Made by a program: the position numbers and the translations under genes
Part shown: piece after piece, positions 6,091 through 12,484 of the stretch
Numbering within the stretch: the first letter of the stretch is position 1
How the letters are laid out: every line of letters begins with the position of its first letter
Assembly (NCBI GenBank): GCA_964450305.1
Contig: CAYVFB010000095.1
Span: 1 to 12,484, forward strand
Reading direction: 5' to 3'
DNA: 12,484 nt
Source of the DNA: JAAYJG01 sp964450305
GTDB lineage: Bacteria > Bacillota > Clostridia > DSM-8532
Notes under the pieces: generated by a model
What the model saw: only the letters and a program-made list of their open reading frames with translations
Told to the model about the DNA's origin: nothing
Database searches by the model: none

Positions 6091-6975
6091 ATGATTTATG
6101 ACGCCATTATCATTGGAAAGGGCCCGGCCGGGATATCCGCCGCCTTGTATACTGTCCGTGCGAATATGAAAACTCTTGTTTTAGGCACGGGAAAAAGCGC
6201 ATTGTACAAAGCTGATAAAATAGAAAACTATTATGGCTTTTCACAGCCAATTTCCGGTGAAAAGCTACTGGCAGAGGGCGAAAATCAGCTTTTAAGGCTA
6301 GGAGGCGAAATGCGTGACGAAGAGGTTATCAGCATCAGCAAGGAGGAACTGTTTCAGGTCAGCACCATAACAGGGACCTGGCAATCCCATGCGGTTCTGA
6401 TTGCCACCGGGCAAAAAAATGTGAACACCGGTATCCGCAACCTGAAAAAGTTTGAGGGAAAGGGTGTCAGCTATTGCACAACCTGCGATGGTTTTTTCTA
6501 TCGCGGGAAAAAGGCAGGGGTATTGGGCTTTAATGATTTTGCCCTGCACGAAGCAAAAGAGCTGCTTCCTTTCACAAAAGACATCACCTTGTTTACAAAT
6601 GGTAAAGCAACAAGCTTTTCAAAGGATACCGAAAGCATTTTACAGCAGCTTGCTGTGAACGAAACCCCTATACGCTCATTCGAGGGGGAAGAATTTCTGG
6701 AGGAAATTCTGTTCGAAGATGGTTCGGTGTTCTCCCTGGACGGAATCTTTATTGCCTATGAAAGCGCATCCAGTACCACCTTTGCCCTGAAGATGGGCAT
6801 CCTGATGCAGGATCAGTATATTGTAACGGATGCAAACCTGTGTACCAATATCGATGGGTTATATGCAGCGGGGGACTGCACAGGCGTGTTCAAACAGATT
6901 TCAGTGGCTGTAGGGCAGGGAGCCATCGCAGGCAGAAACATGATAGAATATATCCGAAAACAAAAACAGCCTTAA
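6091..6975 (+). CDS. Thioredoxin reductase-like flavoprotein, probably ferredoxin-linked
   Basis: A 294-aa FAD-dependent disulfide oxidoreductase of the low-molecular-weight thioredoxin reductase fold. Visible are the FAD-binding GKGPAG (9-14), the redox centre CTTC (129-132, in YCTTCDGFFYRGK), and the second FAD motif YAAGDC (258-263). The NADPH domain lacks its signatures: the usual GxGxxA is G-F-N-D-F-A (146-151), and no HRRxxxR follows (about 166-176 reads TLFTNGKATSF). This pattern is known from clostridial ferredoxin-dependent flavin thioredoxin reductases (FFTR), so electrons probably come from ferredoxin, not NADPH; that is inference. A GTG-initiated extension to 6028 has no ribosome binding site; ATG 6091 has GGAAAGG at 6073-6079. 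The gene stands alone and its stop codon lies in the loop of a terminator. Confidence 0.85.
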   Translation: MIYDAIIIGKGPAGISAALYTVRANMKTLVLGTGKSALYKADKIENYYGFSQPISGEKLLAEGENQLLRLGGEMRDEEVISISKEELFQVSTITGTWQSHAVLIATGQKNVNTGIRNLKKFEGKGVSYCTTCDGFFYRGKKAGVLGFNDFALHEAKELLPFTKDITLFTNGKATSFSKDTESILQQLAVNETPIRSFEGEEFLEEILFEDGSVFSLDGIFIAYESASSTTFALKMGILMQDQYIVTDANLCTNIDGLYAAGDCTGVFKQISVAVGQGAIAGRNMIEYIRKQKQP

Positions 6976-6988
6976 CGGGCTGTTTTTT
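6962..6988. terminator. Bidirectional Rho-independent terminator
   Basis: The arms 6962-6971 and 6978-6987 pair over 10 bp (core ACAGCC/GGCTGT) around a 6-base loop that includes the reductase stop codon. It is flanked by six Ts on the + strand and, because the stem starts with As, by Ts on the - strand. It can therefore end both the reductase gene and the convergent HTH gene. Confidence 0.85.
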
Positions 6989-7060
6989 CAATTCTGAAGC
7001 ATTATGCCTGCGAGAGGACCAGTGAATACTGGCTTATCTTTGTTATGCGAATCACGCTGC

Positions 7061-7279
7061 TTATTCGACATCAAAGTACTGCATGAAGTTCAGCTTGTGC
7101 TGGTCGCAATAGGCCATCAGGGCAAAAATCATTTTTTTGCCTCCGCCCACCCCGCTGTTCAGAAAACGGTAAAGATGCGCCGGATCGACTCCCAGTTGCC
7201 TTCCAAAAAGATTATAGTTCCCCTGGCATTGCTTGTTCATCAATTCCAACACTTTTTCACGATTAATTCGGCTCTTCAT
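7061..7279 (-). CDS. Small helix-turn-helix protein
   Basis: A 72-aa protein with a lambda-repressor-like helix-turn-helix at about residues 22-41 (NLFGRQLGVDPAHLYRFLNSG), where the second helix carries the expected Ala/His/Tyr/Arg contacts. A Gly-rich turn (GVGGGKK) and a C-terminal helix follow. It probably binds DNA and may regulate its own divergent promoter region. The open frame reaches back to 7402, but a good promoter lies at 7352-7380, inside that extension; ATG 7279 has AAGAGGG seven bases upstream and is the better start. It is divergent from the GerMN gene. A short XRE-like regulator is the best reading; targets are unknown. Confidence 0.75.
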   Translation of the reverse strand: MKSRINREKVLELMNKQCQGNYNLFGRQLGVDPAHLYRFLNSGVGGGKKMIFALMAYCDQHKLNFMQYFDVE

Positions 7280-7351
7280 CCTGAAACCCTCTTGGCATAT
7301 TATTCTGCAAGGTTCCGCTATTTTGTTGCGGGCACAGCACGCTTTAAATTG

Positions 7352-7380
7352 ATCATATCCTAATTGCACCTGCTTGTAAA
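7352..7380 (-). promoter_or_regulatory. Vegetative-type promoter of the HTH gene
   Basis: On the - strand TTTACA (7380-7375), a 17-base spacer and TATGAT (7357-7352) match the sigma-A consensus at five of six positions each. Expected transcription starts near 7345, leaving a leader of about 65 bases before ATG 7279. This is the best-formed promoter in the window. Confidence 0.62.
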
Positions 7381-7402
7381 TGCACAAATGAAAAGTTTGC
7401 AC
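7365..7402. repeat. Three TGCAC boxes between divergent promoters
   Basis: TGCAC occurs at 7365-7369, 7381-7385 and 7398-7402, spaced 16 and 17 bases apart. The boxes flank the -35 of the HTH promoter and end just before the candidate -35 of the GerMN promoter. They could be operator sites for the HTH protein; a chance cluster is possible. Confidence 0.4.
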
Positions 7403-7406
7403 TGAA

Positions 7407-7435
7407 GTATATTTGTCCGGTGTGGGGCATAGGTA
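7407..7435 (+). promoter_or_regulatory. Candidate sigma-E (mother-cell) promoter for the GerMN gene
   Basis: GTATATT (7407-7413) matches the sigma-E -35 KMATATT at six of seven positions. CATAGGTA (7428-7435) has the CATA core of the -10, after a 14-base spacer, which is normal for sigma-E. In B. subtilis GerM is made in the mother cell under sigma-E, which agrees with this. The rest of the -10 is poor. Confidence 0.42.
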
Positions 7436-7467
7436 TAGGTTAGACAGATCTGAGAGGGGTTTTTAAT

Positions 7468-8220
7468 ATGAAAAAAACAATCATGATAATTTTTTGTGTC
7501 CTTATGATCCTCACTTTGATTGGTTGTCAAAGAGCAAGGGATAAAGCATTGAATCAGCTGGAGGAAGATGAACTGCGTCCCGTATCCAGTATTGTTCTTT
7601 CCGAAGAGGATGCAAAGCGTTTGAATGAGAAATTACCGGTTCACCTTTATTTTTCGGATAAGGATGGTACGAAGCTTGTGGGTGAAATACGGTACTTAAG
7701 CATGGAGGATGCCATGCAGGGAACAGACAAAATTGCGTCGATCCTCGTGAAGGAGCTTGTAAACGGGCCCTCCAATTCAACACTAAAGCCTACCATGCCG
7801 CAGGGTGCTTCACTGAGATCCCCTGTCAAGGTTGAAGGACGAACCGCCACTGTGGATATGACAAAAGAGTTTGTGGATAATCACCCCGGCGGAAAAGAAG
7901 CTGAGGAAATGACCATCTTCTCCATTGTGAACACATTGACAGAGCTGAAAGATGTGGAAACCGTCAAATTTCAGGTAAACGGAAAAACGCAAAAGGAATT
8001 TAAGGGGAGCTTTCGGTTTGATCAGGAATTTCCCAGAAACGAGGCCTTGATCGATCGTAAACAAAGCTTTTCAGTGATGCCACAGGAACAGGAACCGGAA
8101 TTGGAACAGGCCGGAGCCAATGAATCAGTTGAAACTGATGATGCAAGTGGGCAGAGCACCGATAGCGTAACAGAAGAAGTCAGTACCGATGAGAACCCGG
8201 ACGAAGAGATCTTGGAATAA
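7468..8220 (+). CDS. GerMN-domain sporulation lipoprotein
   Basis: A 250-aa predicted lipoprotein related to GerM, which in B. subtilis is a mother-cell lipoprotein needed for the SpoIIIA-SpoIIQ complex and for spore germination. The signal peptide MKKTIMIIFCVLMILTLIGC ends in a lipobox LIGC with Cys20 as the lipidation site. One GerMN domain spans about residues 57-178 (VHLYFSDKDGTKLV…, LVNGPSNSTLKPTMPQG, then TATVDMTKEF). B. subtilis GerM has two such domains, so this is a shorter form. The tail from about residue 205 is acidic and low in complexity (Glu/Asp/Ser/Thr). Start ATG 7468 has GAGAGGGG at 7452-7459. The neighbour murI matches the racE-gerM linkage in Bacillus. Confidence 0.88.
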   Translation: MKKTIMIIFCVLMILTLIGCQRARDKALNQLEEDELRPVSSIVLSEEDAKRLNEKLPVHLYFSDKDGTKLVGEIRYLSMEDAMQGTDKIASILVKELVNGPSNSTLKPTMPQGASLRSPVKVEGRTATVDMTKEFVDNHPGGKEAEEMTIFSIVNTLTELKDVETVKFQVNGKTQKEFKGSFRFDQEFPRNEALIDRKQSFSVMPQEQEPELEQAGANESVETDDASGQSTDSVTEEVSTDENPDEEILE

Positions 8221-8237
8221 CCCCGTGACCTGTACCG

Positions 8238-8249
8238 TTTCGCGCGAAA
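8238..8249. repeat. 12-base perfect palindrome TTTCGCGCGAAA
   Basis: A perfect palindrome 17 bases after the GerMN gene stop. No T-run follows, so it is not a clear terminator; it could be a binding site or chance. The rest of the 221-base gap to murI holds no gene. Confidence 0.45.
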
Positions 8250-8328
8250 ACAAGCTCTCAGGATTCTGAAGTAAACTCCCGCACTCAAACACTTCTAAGG
8301 GAGGAACTCCTCACCTCTGAAACATCCA

Positions 8329-8364
8329 AATGAGTGCCCCGGTAATGAGCACTCTAAAAATGAG
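8329..8364 (+). repeat. Three AATGAG boxes with exact 15-base period
   Basis: AATGAG occurs at 8329, 8344 and 8359, each exactly 15 bases apart, immediately before the murI promoter region. An inverted repeat GAGTGC/GCACTC (8332-8337 / 8349-8354) overlaps the first two. It is possibly an operator array, but the function is unknown. Confidence 0.4.
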
Positions 8365-8365
8365 T

Positions 8366-8392
8366 AACCCGTCTTGTGCAGGCGGGTTGTTT
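8366..8392 (+). terminator. Weak terminator-like hairpin upstream of murI
   Basis: AACCCGTC (8366-8373) pairs with GGCGGGTT (8381-8388), 8 bp with one wobble, around a 7-base loop, followed by a short GTTTC. The T-run is poor. It may end the GerMN transcript; the loop also contains the start of the murI -35 element. Confidence 0.4.
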
Positions 8393-8402
8393 CATGTATA
8401 AT
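8374..8402 (+). promoter_or_regulatory. Promoter of murI
   Basis: TATAAT at 8397-8402 is a perfect -10; TTGTGC at 8374-8379 is a weak -35 at the ideal 17-base spacing. Transcription would begin near 8409, so the open frame upstream to 8376 cannot be the translated start. Confidence 0.5.
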
Positions 8403-8441
8403 CAGGTTGTTATTTTTATGGATATACAGAGAGGGTTTATA

Positions 8442-9248
8442 ATGGATAAAAGGCCAATCGGTGTTTTTGATTCAGGGCTTGGGGGTTTGACCGTTCTGAA
8501 GGAGATCAGTAAGCTGCTTCCTGAAGAAAGTGTTATCTATTTTGGCGATAACGGCCGCACGCCCTATGGTACAAAATCCAAACAGACCGTTATCAAATAT
8601 ACCCGGCAGATTGTATCCTTTTTGTTATCGATGGATGTCAAGCTTCTGGTAGTGGCCTGCAATACCATCAGCGCCCTGGCCTTGCCCGAATTAAGACCTT
8701 CGATCCATGTACCCGTGCTTGAGGTGATAGAGCCGGGCTCTGTCAGCGCATTGAAAAAAACCCGGACGGGAAGAATCGGGATCATTGCAACTCCGGCGAC
8801 CGTTACCAGCGGGGTCTACCGCGAGGCCATTCATCAAAGAAACCCCGAGGTGCTGATCTTTCAAAAAGCATGCCCTCTGTTTGTAAACCTGGTGGAAGAG
8901 GGCTGGTGGGATAATGAAATTACCAGAATGGTCGCCACTGAATATCTCGCCGAGCTGAAAAGTGAAAGCATCGATACGCTTGTGCTGGGCTGCACCCATT
9001 ACCCGCTGCTGTCTGAAGCCATCCGCAAGGTGATGGGGGACGGAGTGGTTCAGGTCAGTTCGGCCGAGGAACTGGCTATTGCGCTGAAGGAACTGCTGAA
9101 ATCGCAAAGCTTGCATACGGCAGGGGCTTCAGCAAATTATCAGTACTATACCAGCGACAGTGTGGAAAAGTTTGAAGAATTGGGAAAACTGATTCTTGGA
9201 GAGAAAATAGACAATGTGCATCGGGTGGATCTGGACTGCAGGGTGTGA
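8442..9248 (+). CDS. murI: Glutamate racemase
   Basis: Interconverts L- and D-glutamate by a two-cysteine, cofactor-independent mechanism, supplying D-Glu for peptidoglycan in the cytoplasm. The 268-aa protein has all the family signatures: FDSGLGGLTVL near the N-terminus (Asp10-Ser11), YFGDNGRTPYG, VVACNTISAL with catalytic Cys73, and LGCTHYPLL with catalytic Cys184 and His186. Length is normal for the family. Start ATG 8442 has AGAGAGGG at 8428-8435; earlier in-frame ATGs (8376 onward) lie within or before the promoter. It is the first gene of the run murI - DUF1934 - argS - SEC-C, with the GerMN lipoprotein gene just upstream. Confidence 0.95.
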   Translation: MDKRPIGVFDSGLGGLTVLKEISKLLPEESVIYFGDNGRTPYGTKSKQTVIKYTRQIVSFLLSMDVKLLVVACNTISALALPELRPSIHVPVLEVIEPGSVSALKKTRTGRIGIIATPATVTSGVYREAIHQRNPEVLIFQKACPLFVNLVEEGWWDNEITRMVATEYLAELKSESIDTLVLGCTHYPLLSEAIRKVMGDGVVQVSSAEELAIALKELLKSQSLHTAGASANYQYYTSDSVEKFEELGKLILGEKIDNVHRVDLDCRV

Positions 9249-9313
9249 CGAAATGTGCCTGCAGCCAGGCTTGGACCTGATGCGCATGAAAAAGAATGAA
9301 AGAGGTAAACAAC

Positions 9314-9730
9314 TTGAAAAGGGACGTAATGATTACGGTTGACAGCAAGCAGGAGCATCCCGACAAGGATGCCGATGTCATTAACTTTATCACAGAGGGG
9401 ACTTTCGATAAACAGGATAACGCTTATTGCATCAGCTATGCTGAAAGTGAAGTGACCGGACTGGATGGGACAACCACTACGCTGACGGTCTCTCCCGACT
9501 CCATTACCCTTATCCGGCAAGGGAATGTTTCCAGCCTGATGGTCTTTGAAAAGGGACGTAAGCACACCTCAGGCTATGAGACGGAATTTGGAATCATTGA
9601 AGTGGGTGTTACCGCCCGCAAGCTGAGTGTCGATTTGAATGACAACGGTGGACGTTTTGATTTGGAGTACGTCATTGAGGTGAACAATCAGGTGGCCAGT
9701 TTCACCACGCTAAACGTTAAAGTGCAGTGA
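9314..9730 (+). CDS. DUF1934 (YwiB-like) protein, TTG start
   Basis: A 138-aa, beta-strand-rich protein matching the DUF1934/YwiB family by pattern: KRDVMITVDSKQ at the N-terminus, YAESEVTGLDGTTTTLTV, an RQG…S.MVFEKGRKH segment, and a C-terminal RFDLEYVIEVNNQ. It has a calycin-like barrel by family knowledge; the function is unknown. In B. subtilis ywiB lies next to argS, and here argS is also the next gene. An ATG at 9296 has its ribosome binding site downstream of it, whereas TTG 9314 is preceded at seven bases by AGAGGT, so TTG is the likely start. It lies 65 bases after murI. Confidence 0.85.
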   Translation: MKRDVMITVDSKQEHPDKDADVINFITEGTFDKQDNAYCISYAESEVTGLDGTTTTLTVSPDSITLIRQGNVSSLMVFEKGRKHTSGYETEFGIIEVGVTARKLSVDLNDNGGRFDLEYVIEVNNQVASFTTLNVKVQ

Positions 9731-9744
9731 ATCGCCGACTCTGG

Positions 9745-9774
9745 TTGATTCAATGACCTGCAAAGAGTTATCAT
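9745..9774 (+). promoter_or_regulatory. Candidate promoter for argS
   Basis: TTGATT (9745-9750), an 18-base spacer and TATCAT (9769-9774, five of six) fit a vegetative promoter. The 138-base gap before argS is larger than others in this run, so an internal promoter is plausible. The gap holds no other gene. The short inverted arms GAGTTA / TAACTC near 9766 and 9836 may fold the leader. Confidence 0.35.
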
Positions 9775-9868
9775 TAGATAAATTGGACGATTCTATCACT
9801 TGGCTTTTCCGTGAAAAAGGATCGCCCCTTACCGTTAACTCACGAATGAAACAAAGGGTGGAATGAAC

Positions 9869-11560
9869 ATGTACAGTATCTATGAAAAGATCAGGGAACA
9901 GATTGAAAAGCTGCTGCATCAGGCAGTTAAAATGGCCATTGCTGAAGGAGCACTGCCAGAAATGGAGTTGCCTCCGGTTCTTCTGGAAAAACCCAGAGAG
10001 GAAGCCTTTGGTGATTTTTCAACCAATATTGCCATGCAGATGTCAAAACAGGCCAGAAAGGCACCGGTGCAGATCGCCCGGGCGCTTACCGAACGAATAA
10101 ACCCCGAGGGTACATTTGTTACACAGGTGCAGGTGGCAGGACCGGGCTTTATCAACTTTTTTCTGAACCATCAATGGATGTATGAAACACTGGCCCTGAT
10201 CGATCAAAGAAAAGAGCATTATGGCGAAGTGAACACCGGCAAGGGTGAAAAGGTAATGGTCGAGTTTGTCAGTGCCAATCCTACCGGCCCGCTGCATATG
10301 GGAAATGCCCGGGGCGGTGCGCTGGGAGATTTGATTGCGAGCGTGCTGGAAAAATCGGGCCATCAGGTTACGCGAGAGTTCTACATTAATGATGCGGGCA
10401 ACCAAATTGAGAAGTTCGGTGCTTCGCTGGAGGCCAGATACCTGCAGCAAATTTATGGTGAGCAGGAGGTTCCCTTCCCGGAAGACGGTTACAGGGGCGA
10501 AGATATAGCCGATCATGCAAAAGCATACCTGGATGAATACGGAAAAGACCTGGCTGATAAGCCTGCTGAGGAAAGAAGAAAGGTATTGGTGAAATTTGCC
10601 CTGCCAAAGAACCTGAAAAATATAGAAGAGGGACTGTCCCGGTATGGCATTCATTATGATGTCTGGTTCCGGGAAAGTTCTCTGTATCCTGGTGAGGTGG
10701 ATGAAACCCTTTTGCTTTTGAAGGAGAACGGGTTTATCCTTGAAAAGGACGGAGCTTTGTGGCTGGACGGCAGCAAAATCGGGCTGGAAAAGGATGAGGT
10801 GCTTGTAAGGCAGAACGGCCTTGCGACCTATATGGCGGCAGACATTGCCTATCACCGCAATAAGTTCAATAAAAGGGGCTTTGATCGGGTGATTAACCTT
10901 TGGGGTGCCGATCATCACGGACATGTAGCAAGAATGCAAGCGGCCATGGAGGCCTGCGGAATTTCAAAGGACAGGCTTCAAATTGTGCTGTTTCAGCTGG
11001 TTCGCCTGTACAAAAACGGCGAGATCGCCAGAATGTCCAAAAGGACCGGGAGGGCTATAACCCTCGGCGATCTGCTGGACGACGTGGGCGTGGATGCCGC
11101 AAGGTTTTTCTTTAACCTGAAGACCTCAGGCAGTCACCTGGATTTTGATATGGATCTGGCTGTAGAGCAATCCAATAATAACCCTGTTTTTTATGTCCAA
11201 TACGCCCATGCGCGTATCTGCAACATTCTAAAAAAGCTTGCACAGGAGGATGTTGTCCGTGCCCCCATCGAGCAGGTGAATATGACCCTGCTGGTTCAGC
11301 CCGAAGAAATCAGCCTGATGAAAAGGCTGGCGCAGTATCCCGAGGAAATGGCGCTGTCGGCTCAAACACTTGAACCGAGCAGGCTGACCCGTTATGTGAT
11401 GGATGTGGCATCGGATTTCCACAGCTTTTACAATGCCTGCCGTGTCAAGGGCGAGGAAGAACCACTGCTTCAGGCCAGACTGCTGCTGGTAAACTGTACG
11501 TTAACGGTGATTCGTAATGTCCTTGACCTGATCCGGATACAGGCACCCGAGAAAATGTAA
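9869..11560 (+). CDS. argS: Arginyl-tRNA synthetase
   Basis: Charges tRNA-Arg with arginine in the cytoplasm. The 563-aa protein is full length for bacterial ArgRS. The N-terminal Add-1 domain (about 1-95) is followed by the class I catalytic core, with the HIGH-type motif HMGN (143-146, in ANPTGPLHMGNARGG) and the KMSKS-type loop MSKRTG (389-394). The C-terminal anticodon-binding DALR domain ends …VLDLIRIQAPEKM. The first ATG at 9863 sits one base after the ribosome binding site AGGGTGG; ATG 9869 is seven bases after it and is preferred. It is followed after 26 bases by the SEC-C gene. Confidence 0.97.
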   Translation: MYSIYEKIREQIEKLLHQAVKMAIAEGALPEMELPPVLLEKPREEAFGDFSTNIAMQMSKQARKAPVQIARALTERINPEGTFVTQVQVAGPGFINFFLNHQWMYETLALIDQRKEHYGEVNTGKGEKVMVEFVSANPTGPLHMGNARGGALGDLIASVLEKSGHQVTREFYINDAGNQIEKFGASLEARYLQQIYGEQEVPFPEDGYRGEDIADHAKAYLDEYGKDLADKPAEERRKVLVKFALPKNLKNIEEGLSRYGIHYDVWFRESSLYPGEVDETLLLLKENGFILEKDGALWLDGSKIGLEKDEVLVRQNGLATYMAADIAYHRNKFNKRGFDRVINLWGADHHGHVARMQAAMEACGISKDRLQIVLFQLVRLYKNGEIARMSKRTGRAITLGDLLDDVGVDAARFFFNLKTSGSHLDFDMDLAVEQSNNNPVFYVQYAHARICNILKKLAQEDVVRAPIEQVNMTLLVQPEEISLMKRLAQYPEEMALSAQTLEPSRLTRYVMDVASDFHSFYNACRVKGEEEPLLQARLLLVNCTLTVIRNVLDLIRIQAPEKM

Positions 11561-11586
11561 TTGAAAACACTGGAAGGAGATATAGG

Positions 11587-12081
11587 ATGAACTTATTTCA
11601 ACAATGGCAACAAAAAATGGAAGAAAACCAGAAAACCGGCACATATCAGGACTATTTCCGCACATACCTTGCCCAGGAAACCGAAGTCTACCGGGAAATC
11701 CTGGATGCGGAACAAAAGCAGATAAATGGTGTTCTGAAGGAACTGGCAGATCATTATCATATGGAGCCCGTCACCTTCGTCGGCTTTCTGGATGGAATCA
11801 ATACCAGCCTCACACAGGAAATCGCCCTGGAAGAATTGGCCGACGACAGTTCAATTGATGTGACCATCGATTATGAAAAGCTGTATTACAACGTGCTGAA
11901 GGTAAAGGCCGACTGGCTTTATAACCTGCCGCAGTGGGAAGGTCTTTTAAGCGGGGATAAAAAGAAGGAAATTCGCCTGAAGCTGCATGAAGACAGTCAT
12001 GTGACCGTGGAGAAGATAGGCCGTAACGATCCATGCCCCTGTGGCAGCGGAAAAAAATACAAGAAATGCTGCGGGCAATAA
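11587..12081 (+). CDS. SEC-C motif protein
   Basis: A 164-aa cytoplasmic protein ending in a SEC-C zinc-binding motif, GRNDPCPCGSGKKYKKCCG, with the metal-ligand cysteines 150, 152, 161 and 162 (Cys or His may share the last position). In SecA this motif contacts SecB and ribosomes; stand-alone clostridial proteins like this have no assigned role. The N-terminal part (about 1-130) is helical and charged and contains an FVGFLDGINTSL segment. Start ATG 11587 has GGAAGGAGA upstream. It is 26 bases after argS and probably in the same transcript; the next terminator is at 12196. Confidence 0.9.
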   Translation: MNLFQQWQQKMEENQKTGTYQDYFRTYLAQETEVYREILDAEQKQINGVLKELADHYHMEPVTFVGFLDGINTSLTQEIALEELADDSSIDVTIDYEKLYYNVLKVKADWLYNLPQWEGLLSGDKKKEIRLKLHEDSHVTVEKIGRNDPCPCGSGKKYKKCCGQ

Positions 12082-12364
12082 ATGACCCCAGATTTAAAAC
12101 AGAAAAAAAAGAACCGGAGAAAGGGAGTTCAGCTTAGGGATTTACTAAAGCAAGTATATTTTTGACCGACTCTCTTCAGGCGGAGGCTCGAAAGCAAAGA
12201 CTGCACCGAAAGGATAAAACCTTTAGTGCAGTTTTTTGCAATATAAACTATTTTTGAAATTCTTTATAAAGACAAAAATCTTTGCCTAATGCATACGGGG
12301 AATATAAAGGTCTTTTCTGTTGGCTCGTCTGTTCTTCCTGTTTCGCTCGGCTTGGCAATCCCAA
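12082..12364. other. Intergenic region with no gene recognised
   Basis: Between the SEC-C gene and the - strand fragment there is no supported gene. The stretch contains the strong terminator at 12196-12237 and an AT-rich segment after it. I looked for riboswitch signatures (glycine, SAM, cyclic-di-GMP) in 12100-12237 and found none convincing. A separate small RNA ending at the terminator cannot be excluded, but I see no good promoter for one. Confidence 0.5.
12196..12237 (+). terminator. Strong Rho-independent terminator
   Basis: ACTGCAC (12200-12206) pairs with GTGCAGT (12226-12232), with further A-T/G-T pairs outside; after a small internal loop, AAAGG (12209-12213) pairs with CCTTT (12220-12224) around ATAAAA. 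Six Ts follow (12232-12237). It probably ends the murI-argS-SEC-C run, though it is 115 bases beyond the SEC-C stop. Confidence 0.85.
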
Positions 12365-12381
12365 CTATCGCAATATAGTTG
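12362..12381. repeat. 7-bp inverted repeat at the end of the right-edge fragment
   Basis: CAACTAT (12362-12368) and ATAGTTG (12375-12381) form a stem with a 6-base loop over the stop codon of the - strand fragment. No T-run follows on either strand. Confidence 0.4.
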
Positions 12382-12484
12382 ACGGCTTGAATGTCTTATT
12401 ACAAATGATGTAGCGACTACTTCCTGCGTCTAATAACTCAAAGCCACATGATAATAACGCCTTTTGGGAAGCCTTGTTGTTCTT
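12365..12484 (-). CDS. C-terminal part of a probable GNAT acetyltransferase (cut by window edge)
   Basis: A - strand frame is open from the right edge to a TAG at 12367-12365, giving 39 residues. The beginning, N-K-A-S-Q-K-A-L-L-S-C-G-F-E, matches the late GNAT pattern N-x-x-S-x-(K/R)-V-L-x-x-x-G-F, where the Asn and helix contact acetyl-CoA. The following strand (SSRYIICNK) fits the last beta-strand of the fold. The substrate cannot be told. The rest of the gene lies beyond the window. It converges with the murI-argS run across the terminator at 12196. Confidence 0.5.
   Translation of the reverse strand, partial: KNNKASQKALLSCGFELLDAGSSRYIICNKTFKPSTILR

Noticed and set aside
7280..7402. N-terminal extension of the HTH gene to 7402
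   Set aside because: It would begin upstream of the best promoter in the window and lacks a ribosome binding site; ATG 7279 has AAGAGGG.
9731..9868. T-box leader before argS, suggested by AAGGGTGGAA
   Set aside because: The stretch is only about 138 bases, has no terminator/antiterminator pair and no stem I architecture, and the match coincides with the ribosome binding site.
10043..10939. 298-aa - strand open frame
   Set aside because: It is a shadow of argS, whose HMGN and MSKRTG motifs place the coding strand on +; no ribosome binding site or recognisable domain is present.
12100..12237. Riboswitch ahead of the terminator
   Set aside because: Some short fragments recall glycine-riboswitch text, but no full conserved core of any known class is present and no gene follows on the + strand.

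Overview
The window looks like ordinary chromosome from an anaerobic, spore-forming member of the Clostridia. The evidence is a SleB-type spore cortex-lytic enzyme, a GerMN-domain lipoprotein, a VanW/PG_binding_4 cell-wall protein, a PRC-barrel protein, strong AGGAGG-like ribosome binding sites, and a gerM-like gene next to glutamate racemase (as in Bacillus subtilis racE-gerM). Base composition is moderate. I see no insertion sequence, prophage, CRISPR array, rRNA or tRNA.

Left part (1-4052, + strand): a possible 3' end of an upstream gene; a 483-aa membrane protein whose middle is built from 41-residue tandem repeats and whose C-terminus is TPR-like; a PRC-barrel protein closed by a clear terminator; and a membrane-anchored PG_binding_4/VanW-like protein. 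Centre left (4058-5875, - strand): three small unrecognised proteins in a tight, translationally coupled cassette, followed by sleB, which converges on the VanW-like gene with only 5 bases between the stop codons. Centre (6091-7279): a thioredoxin-reductase-like flavoprotein that keeps the FAD motifs and the redox CxxC but lacks the NADPH-binding signatures, suggesting a ferredoxin-linked (FFTR-type) enzyme. It shares a bidirectional terminator with a small helix-turn-helix protein on the opposite strand.

Right part (7468-12081, + strand): the GerMN lipoprotein with a sigma-E-like promoter, then murI with its own vegetative promoter, a DUF1934/YwiB protein starting at TTG, argS, and a SEC-C zinc-motif protein. 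A strong terminator follows at 12196-12237. The window ends in the C-terminus of a probable GNAT acetyltransferase entering from the right on the - strand.

The common themes are cell-envelope and spore functions (SleB, GerMN, VanW-like, MurI) and housekeeping (ArgS, thiol redox). I found no multi-gene system that is clearly new. The points most worth a second look are the repeat-built membrane protein, the NADPH-motif-less thioredoxin reductase, the uncharacterised three-gene cassette beside sleB, the HTH gene with three TGCAC boxes around its promoter, and the degenerate VanW domain.
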